Of a stretch of DNA of 32,087 bases, positions 5,719 to 13,745 are shown in pieces (within the stretch, counting starts at the first letter, position 1; every line of letters starts with the position of its first letter). Origin of the DNA: Nocardia sp. (GTDB taxonomy: Bacteria; Actinomycetota; Actinomycetes; Mycobacteriales; Mycobacteriaceae); contig JACIXH010000037.1 of NCBI GenBank assembly GCA_014360565.1, forward strand, positions 1 to 32,087. Reading direction: 5' to 3'. The position numbers and the translations under genes are program-made. The notes beneath the pieces are model-generated. The model did no database searches and was not told the origin of the DNA. It saw only the letters and a program-made list of their open reading frames with translations.

Positions 5719-7758
5719 TCAGACCAGATCCCTCGGGATCCGGCGGTGCCAGTTCTGGGAGTACACCCGTTTGCTCAGTGGCCGCTGGTTGGACCCCGGG
5801 TCTTCCAGCTCGTAGGCGTCCAGTTGCGCGTCGAGCACGAATTCGACGGCAGTGCATCGTAATACGGTGCGCGTGGTGATCTCGGTGCGCCAACCGTCAC
5901 GCTCGAGGCGACGCAGCGTTCGCGTTTCACCGCGCACCGAGGTGACATCGTTGTCCTGGAAGCTGAACCACTCGGTGGTGGCTCGCCGGACGATGGTGCC
6001 GGTGTCGTCCAGCGACAGTGTGCCCTGATCGTTCTCGATCTCGAGCGTCGAAATCCCGCTCTCCAGGTCGCGTTCGACTTTCCAGTGATGACGGCCCGGT
6101 TCGAGCCTGGTCGTCGGAGCTTGCGGCGCGACCTCGGGCGGACCGAACGGCCGCAAGCGCGCGTCCTGCTCACGCGGAGTCCGCCGCGGCAGGGTCAGGA
6201 TGGAGTTGCCGGTGGAGATGGTCAGCAACGCCGACTCCGGTGAGGGCCAGGCCAGCGGCCAGTACGACGAGGACACCGACAGCCGGATGCGGTGGCCGGG
6301 CGGGAAGGAATGCGCTATGCCGTTGAGCGGCAAGCGCACTCGATAGGATCGTCGGGGTTCCAGCGGCTGCGGTGCCGCGCTGCCGTCGCGGTGGGTCAGG
6401 TTGAGCACGCCGTAGGTCACCCGGGTCGCCTCGCCGTTGGGCGCCACGTCGGAGAGTCTGGCGGCGAGCATGGCGGCGGGCCGGTTCGAGGACACGTCGA
6501 GATCCAGGGTCGCCACGCCGAGGACTTCGCAGGTCTGGCCGAGCGCCTCGGTCTCGAAGACGAGCGAACCGCCGTCCTCGTCGCGCTGGTCCGACGGCAG
6601 GTCGGGGGTCGCCGCGTAGGACGCCCACTTGCCCGCGAACATGCCGACACTGAGCGGGGATTGCAGGTCCAGGGTGCGCGGCGGCGCCGGCTCCTCGGTC
6701 AACGAGTAGCGGCCCAGGTACAACGGGTGGAAGTCGATATTCGGTGCGGGCCAGGACGGTTCGCACACCCAGCGGCCCGGCCGATCCTCGTAGGAGGGGT
6801 GCGGCGAAATGCTGTCCTGCATCCACACGCGCAGCATCGGCTCGTCCATGATCGCGGTATCGCGGCCCTTGAGCCAGTAGTCCCACCAGCGGACCATCTC
6901 CTGCAGGAAACCGATCGCGGGGCCGGGTACGCCCAGATGCGGGAACTTGTGCCCCCACGGCCCGATCAGTCCGAGTCGCGGAACATCGAGGTGCTCGAGC
7001 AACCGGAAGATCGCGTTGGTGTATCCGTCGGCCCAGCCGCCCACCGCCAGCACCGGGCACTGCACCGCGCTGTAGTCCTCGTTCACCGAGGCGCGCTCCC
7101 AATAGCTGTCGCGGCGTTGATGTTCGAGCCACCGCTCGATCCACAGGCCGCTGCCGGTGAGGCGTTCGTGCCACATCTCGCGCCAGCGGTCACCCACGAT
7201 CGCCGGATCGGGCGGCAAGCTGTTGAAGGCGAGCATCACCGTCGCCTCCGACAGATTGTCCGAGAGCAGACAGCCGCCCATGTAGTGCATGTTGTCCACG
7301 TAGAGGTCCTCGGTCGCCGAGGCGCTGACGATCGCCTTCAACGCCGGTGGCCTGCGCGCCGCGACCTGCAGGCTGTTGAAGCCGCCCCAGGAGATGCCCA
7401 TCATGCCCACATTGCCGTCGCACCAGGGTTGCTCGGCCAGCCAGGCGATCACCTCGCACGCGTCGTCGTGTTCGGCGGCCAGGTACTCGTCACGCAGGAC
7501 ACCGTCGGAGTCGCCGCTGCCCCGCAGATCCACCCGCACCGACACATACCCGTGGCCGGCCAGGTACGGGTGATTGAGGGCATCGCGGCCTCGGGTCAGA
7601 TCACGTTTGCGATAGGGGATGTACTCGAGGACCGCGGGCATCGGGTCCTCGGTCACCGGCCGCCAGATCCGGGCGGCCAGGCGCGCGCCGTCGCGCATCG
7701 GGATGAACACGTTCTCGGTGACGCGCACCTCGTACGGAAACGATTCGACCGTCCGCAC
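5719..7758 (-). CDS. CocE/NonD family (S15-type) serine hydrolase
   Basis: 679 aa. The N-terminal alpha/beta-hydrolase domain carries the triad Ser123 (GISWGG), Asp244 (GGWADGY) and His270 (GPWGHK). 'RVDLRGSGDSDG' (about 75-86) is also typical. The C-terminal jelly-roll domain of the X-Pro dipeptidyl-peptidase/CocE class runs from about 340. Members cleave esters or acyl-Xaa amides; the substrate here is unknown. No signal peptide is visible, so it is cytosolic. The GTG start directly follows the TGA of the upstream ATP-grasp gene, and GAGGAGG lies within that gene's end, so the two are translationally coupled. An amide-forming enzyme and an amide/ester hydrolase would thus be made together. 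Control is probably from the SigF-like promoter at 9052-9076. Confidence 0.93.
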   Translation of the reverse strand: MRTVESFPYEVRVTENVFIPMRDGARLAARIWRPVTEDPMPAVLEYIPYRKRDLTRGRDALNHPYLAGHGYVSVRVDLRGSGDSDGVLRDEYLAAEHDDACEVIAWLAEQPWCDGNVGMMGISWGGFNSLQVAARRPPALKAIVSASATEDLYVDNMHYMGGCLLSDNLSEATVMLAFNSLPPDPAIVGDRWREMWHERLTGSGLWIERWLEHQRRDSYWERASVNEDYSAVQCPVLAVGGWADGYTNAIFRLLEHLDVPRLGLIGPWGHKFPHLGVPGPAIGFLQEMVRWWDYWLKGRDTAIMDEPMLRVWMQDSISPHPSYEDRPGRWVCEPSWPAPNIDFHPLYLGRYSLTEEPAPPRTLDLQSPLSVGMFAGKWASYAATPDLPSDQRDEDGGSLVFETEALGQTCEVLGVATLDLDVSSNRPAAMLAARLSDVAPNGEATRVTYGVLNLTHRDGSAAPQPLEPRRSYRVRLPLNGIAHSFPPGHRIRLSVSSSYWPLAWPSPESALLTISTGNSILTLPRRTPREQDARLRPFGPPEVAPQAPTTRLEPGRHHWKVERDLESGISTLEIENDQGTLSLDDTGTIVRRATTEWFSFQDNDVTSVRGETRTLRRLERDGWRTEITTRTVLRCTAVEFVLDAQLDAYELEDPGSNQRPLSKRVYSQNWHRRIPRDLV

Positions 7759-9042
7759 TCAATCGACCTCCTCGAATTCGAACGACAGGGCGTCGAGACA
7801 GTCTCGATAGCGCTGTTCGAGCGCGGCGTAGTCGGCGGCGCCGACGTAGAGGGTGGCGAGCTTGTAGCGGTAGGGGTCCTGGTTGGGCAGCTCCGAGAGC
7901 CGGTCCCCCGGGTGCACCTCGATGCGGACCACCGTGCCGGGGAAGCGCCGTTGCAGTGCCTCGATCTGCTCCTGATCGGGAACGCGCACCACGACACCGT
8001 CCTCGTAGCGCGGCACCATGCACTGCGCCGCCACCGCGAACTCGCCCTTGCGGTGGGGCATCTCGGGCCGATGTCCCAACGCCACGTCGAGGGCCACCGC
8101 GTGATTGGAGGTGCCGTCCACCTTCGCGAACAGATCGCTGTGCGATTGCGAGATCCTGGTGTTGATCTCGATCAGCGAGAGCGTGTCGGTGTCCTCGTCC
8201 CACATGAACTCGGAGTTGAAGCAGCCGTCGTCGTAGCCGACATGGCGCAGGTAGCGCTCGGTGACCTCGATCATGCGTTGCTGCACCGCCTTCGGGACCG
8301 TGCGCGCTGGATAGTCGAGATGGGCGAAACTGTGCCCGGTCGCGTCCTTGCGCATGTCGAACATGCCGTGCACCTGATATTCGCCACCGGCCATCGACCC
8401 TTCCGGCGCCGCCTGCGTGCCGGTGACGATCTGCTCGGCGAGGCAGGTGCGCGCACCCGCGACCCTGATCTCCTCCGGCATCGTGACGTGGGCGAGGGCT
8501 TGGTCGAACGGATCGGCGATCCGGCCGATCTCGGCCCTGATGATCTCGGTCGCGGCGGCGAACTCGTCGGGATCGTGTACTTCGAAACCGAGTTGGGACG
8601 AATGGGATTTCACCGGCTTCACCCAGAAGGGAAAACCGACATCGATCGCGGCGAGGGCGTACGGGTCGAAGGGGTCGAAGGCACTGAACTCGGGCACGCA
8701 TTCGGGGACACACTCCCGTTGGAGCACGCGGCTCCACAGTTTGTGCTCGCACCGCAGGACGCTGTCCAAGCTGGGCGAGGGCAGGTTCCACTCCCGGGCG
8801 AGGATCGGCACGATCACGCTGGTCGGAAAGTCCCAATGGGCGATGATCGCGTCCACCTCGCCCGGGAAAGCCCGCAACTCGCTTCTGGCGCGATCGAGCA
8901 ACTCTTCGAAATCGAACTCCTCGGCCTTGACCAGCGCGTCGAAATCGAGCAGCCCGAAAAGGCGCATGCCACCCGCGATATCGATCGTGCCGATCTCGCC
9001 TCGTTGCAGCTCGGTCAAACCGGGTACGAATACATTCTTCAC
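7759..9042 (-). CDS. ATP-grasp domain protein
   Basis: 427 aa. The three-part ATP-grasp layout is visible. A pre-ATP-grasp domain runs to about 100 (LAREWNLPSPSLDSVLRCEHKLWSRVLQ). The nucleotide-binding lobe includes FPFWVKPVKSHSSQLGF (Lys142). The metal/ATP site is CFNSEFMWDEDTDTLSLIEINTRISQSH (Glu292, Asn294). A C-terminal domain of about 100 residues follows. Such enzymes ligate a carboxylate to an amine or other nucleophile through an acyl phosphate; the substrate is not deducible. The GTG start (9040-9042) has little ribosome site and lies 10 nt after a SigF-type -10, suggesting a leaderless message. It is the first gene of a two-gene operon with the CocE-type hydrolase. Confidence 0.9.
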   Translation of the reverse strand: MKNVFVPGLTELQRGEIGTIDIAGGMRLFGLLDFDALVKAEEFDFEELLDRARSELRAFPGEVDAIIAHWDFPTSVIVPILAREWNLPSPSLDSVLRCEHKLWSRVLQRECVPECVPEFSAFDPFDPYALAAIDVGFPFWVKPVKSHSSQLGFEVHDPDEFAAATEIIRAEIGRIADPFDQALAHVTMPEEIRVAGARTCLAEQIVTGTQAAPEGSMAGGEYQVHGMFDMRKDATGHSFAHLDYPARTVPKAVQQRMIEVTERYLRHVGYDDGCFNSEFMWDEDTDTLSLIEINTRISQSHSDLFAKVDGTSNHAVALDVALGHRPEMPHRKGEFAVAAQCMVPRYEDGVVVRVPDQEQIEALQRRFPGTVVRIEVHPGDRLSELPNQDPYRYKLATLYVGAADYAALEQRYRDCLDALSFEFEEVD

Positions 9043-9051
9043 CTTTGCGGT

Positions 9052-9076
9052 CTAGCCGCAACGGCCGCGGTGAAAC
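9052..9076 (-). promoter_or_regulatory. SigF-like promoter for the ATP-grasp/hydrolase operon
   Basis: On the minus strand: GTTT (9076-9073), 15-nt spacer, GGCTAG (9057-9052). The -10 departs from GGGTAG at one base. It ends exactly 10 nt from the GTG start at 9042, the same distance seen at 11626-11641 and 27089-27104, which strengthens the call. Confidence 0.5.
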
Positions 9077-9102
9077 AGGCTCGGGACCGACGCTCGACAA
9101 CC

Positions 9103-9127
9103 GTTTCGGGGCGCGTTTTCCGGGAAT
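9103..9127 (+). promoter_or_regulatory. SigF/SigB-type promoter for the membrane protein at 9171
   Basis: GTTT (9103-9106), 15-nt spacer, GGGAAT (9122-9127). SigB-type -10 elements accept A or T at the fourth position (GGGWAT). It is divergent from the promoter at 9052-9076. It supports a start at 9171 rather than further upstream. Confidence 0.6.
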
Positions 9128-9170
9128 GCCGCTCGAAACCATGGTCACGAGGAAGGGTGGTGCGGTTTCG

Positions 9171-10274
9171 ATGACTGTGCCGGGCAGAGCCGAGGACGAG
9201 GTCACGATCGGCGTGCTGGCCGACCCCGATCTGCCCACCCGGCTCGCGCGCTCGCTGCCTGCCGATCTGCCCCGCGAGCTCGAACGGCTCCTCGACGAGC
9301 GGGTGCGATGGCGCGTCGAGGTCAACGGAGATCCCTTCGAGGCGATGTATCCCGACAACGACCACCTCATCGACCGGGCCCGCGATTATGTCAGCGAAAC
9401 CTCGTGGGACCTGGCGTTGTGCGTCACCGATCTCCCGCTGCGCGACACCGCGGGGGTGCTCGTCGCCGAGATCGATCCGGCCGATCACGTGGCATTGATC
9501 TCCCTGCCCGCGCTGGGCGGATTCCGGCTGCGCCACCGGCTGCGCGAGCTCGCGGTGGCGATCGTCGCCGACTTGCGCGGCGGCGGTGCGCAGGCCGCCT
9601 CGGGGCCGACGCGTCTGCGCGCTCGTGGGGTGCGGGCGGTGCGGAACGCGAACGGCGAATTGCACCTGCTGCGCCGCGAGCCTTTCGGCTCGGTGCGCGT
9701 GCTGGCGGGCATGGTGCGGGCGAACCGCCCATGGCAGTTGATCGTGGGCCTGTCCACGGCGCTGGCCGGTGCGATGGCGGGCACGGCGTTCGGCGTGCTG
9801 TACTCCACGATCTGGACGCTGGCCGCCTCACTGGAGCCGGTGCGGCTCGCCGGGATCACGATGGCCGCGCTCACCGCGCTGTCGACCTGGGTCATCGTCG
9901 GGCACAGCCTGTGGGAACGCCGCGCACCCGACAGCAGTGCCGGCGACGACCGCTATCTCGCGCTGCGCAACGCGGGCACCGTGAGCACGGTGGCGGTCGG
10001 CACGATCGTGTTCTTCCTCGCGCTGTATCTGCTGGCGCTGGCCGCGGTCGCCCTCGTCGTGTCGCCGGACTATCTCGCGACCACCCTCGGCCGCCCCACC
10101 GACATCGCGGACTATTTCACGATCGCGCTGATGGCCACCGTTCTCGGCACGGTCGCGGGCGCGGTGGGATCGGGCCTCGAAGACGACGTCACCGTCCGCA
10201 AGGCCACCTACGGCTATCGCGAGCAGGAACGTCGCCGCTTGGCCCAAGAGCAGCGCCGAGCGGGCGAAACGTAG
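9171..10274 (+). CDS. Conserved hypothetical membrane protein
   Basis: 367 aa from the ATG at 9171, preceded by GAGGAAGG. The frame is open back to 9045, but a promoter at 9103-9127 argues against earlier starts. The soluble N-terminal part (residues 1-185) includes 'VTIGVLADPDLPTRLARSLPADLP', 'DYVSETSWDLALCVTDLPLRD' and 'HVALISLPALGGFRLRHRLRELA'. Four membrane helices follow (about 189-209, 226-246, 270-297, 315-335), then a basic, Gln/Arg-rich cytoplasmic tail. Related actinobacterial proteins are known to me only as conserved hypotheticals. No catalytic motif is evident. Its placement under a SigF-type promoter suggests a stress-related membrane role. Confidence 0.85.
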   Translation: MTVPGRAEDEVTIGVLADPDLPTRLARSLPADLPRELERLLDERVRWRVEVNGDPFEAMYPDNDHLIDRARDYVSETSWDLALCVTDLPLRDTAGVLVAEIDPADHVALISLPALGGFRLRHRLRELAVAIVADLRGGGAQAASGPTRLRARGVRAVRNANGELHLLRREPFGSVRVLAGMVRANRPWQLIVGLSTALAGAMAGTAFGVLYSTIWTLAASLEPVRLAGITMAALTALSTWVIVGHSLWERRAPDSSAGDDRYLALRNAGTVSTVAVGTIVFFLALYLLALAAVALVVSPDYLATTLGRPTDIADYFTIALMATVLGTVAGAVGSGLEDDVTVRKATYGYREQERRRLAQEQRRAGET

Positions 10275-10661
10275 TCGGCGCCGGCGCGCACGCGTGCGGT
10301 GTTTCGAGCAGATCCGCTCGGGTATCGCCCGATCGTAGGGCGAACCACAGACCGCCACCGGGGACGGGATGGCCGAACTCCTGACCGGTCGGCGGGCGGT
10401 TGCCGGGGCCAGTGCGTCCGGCTCGGACGCTGTCCCAGACGACGGTCCCGGCAACCGCCAACCACCGGCCGCGCGCAGTCGCCGACCGGGTGTCTCGCTC
10501 GACGATCCGCGTTGTCGGCGCGAGTGCTGCCCGTTGTCCACCGTGGCATTGCCCGCTGCGCGCGAGGCCGTGCGCGAAAAAGTGGCGGTAGGGGCGTAGC
10601 CGAAAGGTGTCTGGGTACTCCAATCACATCCAGCTCCCGCCCGAAAGCGAGGCATGTTGCG
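10275..10661 (+). promoter_or_regulatory. 387-nt gene-free leader of the SigF-family gene
   Basis: The gap contains a perfect 12-bp palindrome CGCACGCGTGCG (10287-10298) and, 2 nt later, the SigF-type promoter at 10301-10325. The remaining roughly 335 nt would be an unusually long 5' leader for the sigma gene. A 76-codon open frame at 10369-10599 has Arg/Pro-rich composition and no convincing protein character, so I do not call it. A second -10-like GGGTAC at 10613-10618 has no matching -35. Confidence 0.5.
10301..10325 (+). promoter_or_regulatory. Consensus SigF-type promoter upstream of the SigF-family gene
   Basis: GTTT (10301-10304), 15-nt spacer, GGGTAT (10320-10325): a perfect match to the SigF consensus. 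The next plus-strand gene is the SigB/SigF-family sigma factor at 10662, so this predicts autoregulation. The 12-bp palindrome at 10287-10298 abuts the -35. Confidence 0.75.
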
Positions 10662-11507
10662 ATGACAGTGGAGAGCACGGCCCTCGATGACACGCCGGCC
10701 CGGCGATCCCATTCCCCCGGCGACAGCTACGACAACATCGAAACCTGGTTCGAGAAATTACGAACTCTGCCACCCGGCGACGAACACTACGACGCCGTGC
10801 GCGACGAAGTGATCAGACTGTGTCTGCCGCTGGCCGATCACATCGCCCGCAAGTTCGTCGGGCGCGGTGAACTGTTCGACGATCTGGAGCAGACCGCCAG
10901 GGTCGGACTCGTGCTCGCGGTCGACCGATTCGATGTCACCCGCGGCTGTAGTTTTCTGTCCTACGCAGTACCCACCATCATGGGCGAGGTGCGCAGACAT
11001 TTCCGTGATCGCACCTGGGCGGTCCACGTTCCGCGCAGGCTCAAAGAACTCCAATTGCGGATCGGCCCGGCGACCGAACAGCTGTCGCAGCGGCTGGGCC
11101 GGGTGCCCAACGCACAGGAGTTGGCCGCCGAGCTCGAAGTCGACCTGGTCGAGGTCACCCGCGCGCTCGTCGCGAGCAACGGGTACCAGGCCAATTCGAT
11201 CGATACCGTCGGCGATGACGATCGCGACGTCCCGACCCAGCCGATCACCGATACCCTCGGCGCGGACGAGCCCTGCTATCAGCTGACCGAGGACGCGATC
11301 GCGGTACGCCCGCTGATCGCCGCGCTGCCCGACGAAGAACGGCAGGTCTTGATCATGCGGTTCTTCGAGAATCTGACCCAGAGCGAGATCGCCGAGCGCA
11401 TCTGCGTTTCCCAGATGCAGGTCTCGCGCATCCTGGCCCGCACACTCAGCTCGCTGCGACGGCAGGCACTCGCGGAGCGGACGCCGCTCGACCACGGAGG
11501 CGGCTGA
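10662..11507 (+). CDS. SigB/SigF/SigG-family RNA polymerase sigma factor
   Basis: 281 aa. Region 2 (about residues 40-115) includes LADHIARKFVGRGELFDDLEQTARVGLVLAVDRFD...FLSYAVPTIMGEVRRHFRDRTWAVHVPRRLKEL, the hallmark of the SigB/SigF family. Region 3 lies around 125-165 (RLGRVPNAQELAAELEVDLVEVTRAL). Region 4 lies around 215-270 (LPDEERQVLIMRFFENLTQSEIAERICVSQMQVSRILARTLSSLR). The ATG has CGAAAGCGAGG upstream. Family members direct general-stress or sporulation-like regulons and are normally held by an RsbW/UsfX anti-sigma encoded next door; no such gene is present here, so this is an orphan. A consensus SigF promoter lies upstream, and many others surround the gene. Confidence 0.95.
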   Translation: MTVESTALDDTPARRSHSPGDSYDNIETWFEKLRTLPPGDEHYDAVRDEVIRLCLPLADHIARKFVGRGELFDDLEQTARVGLVLAVDRFDVTRGCSFLSYAVPTIMGEVRRHFRDRTWAVHVPRRLKELQLRIGPATEQLSQRLGRVPNAQELAAELEVDLVEVTRALVASNGYQANSIDTVGDDDRDVPTQPITDTLGADEPCYQLTEDAIAVRPLIAALPDEERQVLIMRFFENLTQSEIAERICVSQMQVSRILARTLSSLRRQALAERTPLDHGGG

Positions 11508-11528
11508 GCAGGCGCCACCGATCAGCCG
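11501..11528 (+). terminator. Possible hairpin at the end of the sigma gene
   Basis: CGGCTGA (11501-11507, including the stop codon) pairs with TCAGCCG (11522-11528) across a 14-nt loop. Short stem, so weak. Confidence 0.3.
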
Positions 11529-11606
11529 GCGGTCTGCCCGGGACCGCTCGCCGCTGTGACCCGCCGGTACTCGGCGAGCACGCCACCACCGCGCGGGATT
11601 CGGGCT

Positions 11607-11631
11607 GTGTGCGGGCGAGCGCCGGGGGTAT
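11607..11631 (+). promoter_or_regulatory. SigF-type promoter directly before the Ppx/GppA gene
   Basis: GTGT (11607-11610), 15-nt spacer, GGGTAT (11626-11631). The -10 ends 10 nt before the ATG at 11641, so transcription would begin within a few bases of the start codon. No ribosome site is present between them. Confidence 0.65.
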
Positions 11632-11640
11632 AGCGGCCAC

Positions 11641-12687
11641 ATGAGGTCAGGCGTTCTCGATATCGGTTCCAATTGTGCCCAGTTCCTCGTCGTCGACGCG
11701 ACACCGGGCGCTCCCCCACTGCCGCTACACGCGGTGAAGGAACCGGTGCTGCTGGGCGAGGACCTCGACGCCGAAGGCCGTATCTCGGCCGCGGGCGCCG
11801 AACGCGTCGCCCACGCGGTGCACCGGACACTGTGCGCGGCAGGCAGATTCGAGGTGGAACACTTCTGCGCCTTCGTCACGGCCGCGATCCGTGACGCTCC
11901 CAATCGCGAAGCGGTCCTCGACCGCGTCGAGGCGGCGTCGGGGATCCGGCCACAGTTCTTGACCGGAGTCCAGGAAGCGAGGCTGACCTACCTGGCGGTG
12001 CGGCACTGGTACGGCTGGCGGGCGGGCACGCTGCTGATGCTCGACATCGGCGGTGGCTCGATGGAGGTCGTGCTCGGTCGCGACCTCGAACCGCTGTTCG
12101 CGGCGTCGCTGCCGCTCGGCGCGGGCCGGCTCACCCGCGAATTCCTGGCCGACGATCCGCCCACCGCGGACCAGCGACGACAGCTGCGCTGCCACGTCCG
12201 AGAGTGCCTGGCGCAGGTCCGCGACCGGTTGCACTGGGAGGATCCGCCCCGGCGCGTCGTCGGCAGCTCGAAGACGTTCAAGCAGCTGGCCCGGCTGGCC
12301 GGTGCGCCGCCACAACGTAAGGGCCCCTTCGTCTCCCGATCCATCACCCGCGCGGCTGTCACGGCCGAGGTCGATCTGCTCGCCGGCTTGCGGGCCGCCG
12401 AGCGGGCCCGCCTGCGTGGTGTCTCCGCGCCACGTGCGCGCCAGATCCTGGCAGGAGCTCTCGTCGCCGAGACCACGATGACCCAGCTCGATGTCCGTTC
12501 GCTGGAAGTCAGCCCGTGGGCTCTGCGCGAAGGGGTGGTCCTGCACTTGCTCTCCAGCGCCACCATCGATCGCGGCGTCCCCGCGCTGCGGCGTTTCGCC
12601 CTTCCCGGGGTCGAACCGGCCCCGCTGAGCCTGCTCCACGGCAGCGCGATGGATCATGTCGAGCCCACGACCTCCTCCGCCGTCTGA
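11641..12687 (+). CDS. Ppx/GppA family phosphatase
   Basis: 348 aa. An actin/ASKHA-fold N-terminal half shows LDIGSNCAQFLVVDA (phosphate 1 loop, residues 6-20), TAAIRDAPNRE (about 80-90), GVQEARLTY (about 104-112) and LDIGGGSMEVVLG (phosphate 2 loop, about 135-147). These are hallmarks of exopolyphosphatase or pppGpp phosphohydrolase. Its length matches the short actinobacterial Ppx proteins, which lack the C-terminal HD domain. Likely cytosolic hydrolysis of polyphosphate and/or (p)ppGpp, setting stress-alarmone levels. The gene follows the sigma gene by 133 nt but has its own SigF-type promoter and probably a leaderless mRNA. It is convergent with chaB. Substrate preference cannot be told from sequence alone. 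Confidence 0.92.
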   Translation: MRSGVLDIGSNCAQFLVVDATPGAPPLPLHAVKEPVLLGEDLDAEGRISAAGAERVAHAVHRTLCAAGRFEVEHFCAFVTAAIRDAPNREAVLDRVEAASGIRPQFLTGVQEARLTYLAVRHWYGWRAGTLLMLDIGGGSMEVVLGRDLEPLFAASLPLGAGRLTREFLADDPPTADQRRQLRCHVRECLAQVRDRLHWEDPPRRVVGSSKTFKQLARLAGAPPQRKGPFVSRSITRAAVTAEVDLLAGLRAAERARLRGVSAPRARQILAGALVAETTMTQLDVRSLEVSPWALREGVVLHLLSSATIDRGVPALRRFALPGVEPAPLSLLHGSAMDHVEPTTSSAV

Positions 12688-12700
12688 ATCTTCACGCTGG

Positions 12701-13123
12701 TCAGCGCCGAGCACGGGCGCTCGCGCGACGGTTGGCACGCTCGATCGCCTTCACCAGTTCGTCTTTGGTCATCTGCCAGCGTCCCTTGATCGACAACCGC
12801 CCCGCGACATCGATCAAATGGCTCTTGGACGCATTCGCGTTCACGCCCTCGGCGGTCGAACCGGCGGCCGCGGGCCCTGAGGACGCGGCTCGTGAATCAG
12901 ACGGGCCCCGTGTGCCTTTGGGCTCCCAGTGGTCGCCGACTTTCTCGAAGCTGTGCTTCAAAGCGCTGTAGGCGACGCGATTGGCCCGTGCCTCGGTGCC
13001 GTATTCGCTCAACGCCGCGTCATGGGCCTTGGCGAAGGTCCGCTGGGCCTTCTCGTTGGAGCGCTGCAAGGTACTCGGCAACTCCGAGGTCTTCGCGCGC
13101 CCTGATGTGGTGGTTTTCGGCAT
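12701..13123 (-). CDS. ChaB family protein with a Rho-N/SAP-like tail
   Basis: 140 aa. The N-terminal ChaB domain (about residues 12-70) reads ELPSTLQRSNEKAQRTFAKAHDAALSEYGTEARANRVAYSALKHSFEKVGDHWEPKG, the full family signature. A Ser/Ala/Gly linker (71-95) follows. The C-terminus (about 100-140), SKSHLIDVAGRLSIKGRWQMTKDELVKAIERANRRASARARR, resembles a Rho N-terminal/SAP-like nucleic-acid-binding helix pair ending in a basic tail. ChaB was named as a cation-transport regulator in E. coli, but this fusion points rather to a stress-related, possibly nucleic-acid-associated role. The ATG has CGAAGGGA upstream and a SigF-type promoter at 13155-13179. Confidence 0.9.
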   Translation of the reverse strand: MPKTTTSGRAKTSELPSTLQRSNEKAQRTFAKAHDAALSEYGTEARANRVAYSALKHSFEKVGDHWEPKGTRGPSDSRAASSGPAAAGSTAEGVNANASKSHLIDVAGRLSIKGRWQMTKDELVKAIERANRRASARARR

Positions 13124-13154
13124 CTCGACAATCCCTTCGTCGGTTGTCTACGCG

Positions 13155-13179
13155 CTACCCAGCACCGTCTCGCCGAAAC
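13155..13179 (-). promoter_or_regulatory. SigF-type promoter for chaB
   Basis: Minus strand: GTTT (13179-13176), 15-nt spacer, GGGTAG (13160-13155). It lies 32 nt from the chaB ATG at 13123, giving a leader of about 25 nt with a ribosome site. Confidence 0.7.
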
Positions 13180-13194
13180 TGCCGCGGTAGCGGA

Positions 13195-13608
13195 TCAGTC
13201 GCTGCTCTCTCGGTCCTCCAGGCCGACGGCGTCGACCAACTCGGTGTGCTCGTGCTCGAGTGCGGGATAGTCGCGTGCCAGCGTGATCATCAGTCCGGCC
13301 AGTCCTTCAGCGATGGCATTGAGCTTCTGCTGCAACGCCTGATCGGAGCGGGCCTGGGTGTTCTGCAGCAGGGCGACGAGCAGGAAGGTGACGATCGTCG
13401 TCGCGGTGTTGATCACCAGCTGCCAGGTGTCGACACTCGGGAACACCAAGACCGACGGCGCCCAGACCAACACCATGGCCAGGCACGCCGCGAAGAACCA
13501 CGCCTTGGACGCGAAAGTGGCGGCCGCCGTGGCGAACCGGTCGAACAGCGGTACGCGCGAGGTCACCTCCGACGGCATCGTCGCACCGTTCTCCTCGTGG
13601 GCGAGCAT
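13195..13608 (-). CDS. Low-affinity iron permease-like small membrane protein (copy 1)
   Basis: 137 aa from the ATG at 13608 (AGGTGG upstream); the alternative ATG at 13578 would give 127 aa. 'LFDRFATAAATFASKAWFFAACLAMVLVWAPSVLVFPSVDTWQLVINTATTIVTFLLVALLQNTQARSDQALQQKLNAIAEGLAGL' follows the low-affinity iron permease (PF04120) pattern. There are two membrane helices (about 36-56 and 64-83), a conserved QNTQxRDxxAxxxKLdxi segment and an acidic cytoplasmic tail. True yeast Fet4 is much larger, and an iron-transport role in these half-size bacterial proteins is not established. A second copy lies at 15423-15815. It has its own SigF-like promoter (13677-13701). Confidence 0.88.
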   Translation of the reverse strand: MLAHEENGATMPSEVTSRVPLFDRFATAAATFASKAWFFAACLAMVLVWAPSVLVFPSVDTWQLVINTATTIVTFLLVALLQNTQARSDQALQQKLNAIAEGLAGLMITLARDYPALEHEHTELVDAVGLEDRESSD

Positions 13609-13634
13609 GGTGACCACCTGTCCTTCACGGGTGT

Positions 13635-13655
13635 CGCCGAACCTCGCGTTCGGCG
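13635..13655 (-). other. Hairpin in the 5' leader of the iron-permease-like gene
   Basis: A perfect 8-bp inverted repeat, CGCCGAAC (13635-13642) and GTTCGGCG (13648-13655), with a 5-nt loop. It lies between the SigF-like promoter at 13677-13701 and the start codon at 13608. It could terminate transcription of the upstream topoisomerase gene (13746, same strand) or shape the leader. Confidence 0.5.
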
Positions 13656-13676
13656 GGGGATCGTCGCACTCCGGAC

Positions 13677-13701
13677 ATGCCCGCTCCGGTGACCGCCAAA
13701 C
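13677..13701 (-). promoter_or_regulatory. SigF-like promoter for the iron-permease-like gene
   Basis: Minus strand: GTTT (13701-13698), 15-nt spacer, GGGCAT (13682-13677). The same GGGCAT variant is used at 18660 and 25790. The leader would be about 60 nt. Confidence 0.55.
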
Positions 13702-13745
13702 CGATGCGGACTCGAACCGCCTGGTCAGAACGTGATCGCGGTGAA

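Noticed and set aside
6292..9174. Very long (960-codon) plus-strand open frame
   Set aside because: It lies antisense to the CocE hydrolase and ATP-grasp genes, both of which show complete catalytic motifs. Its translation is rich in His/Arg/Val with no domain signature. GC-rich codon bias leaves the opposite frame open.
10369..10599. 76-codon plus-strand frame between the membrane protein and the sigma gene
   Set aside because: Low-complexity Arg/Pro/Ala composition, no convincing ribosome site, and no recognisable pattern. It is more likely leader sequence.
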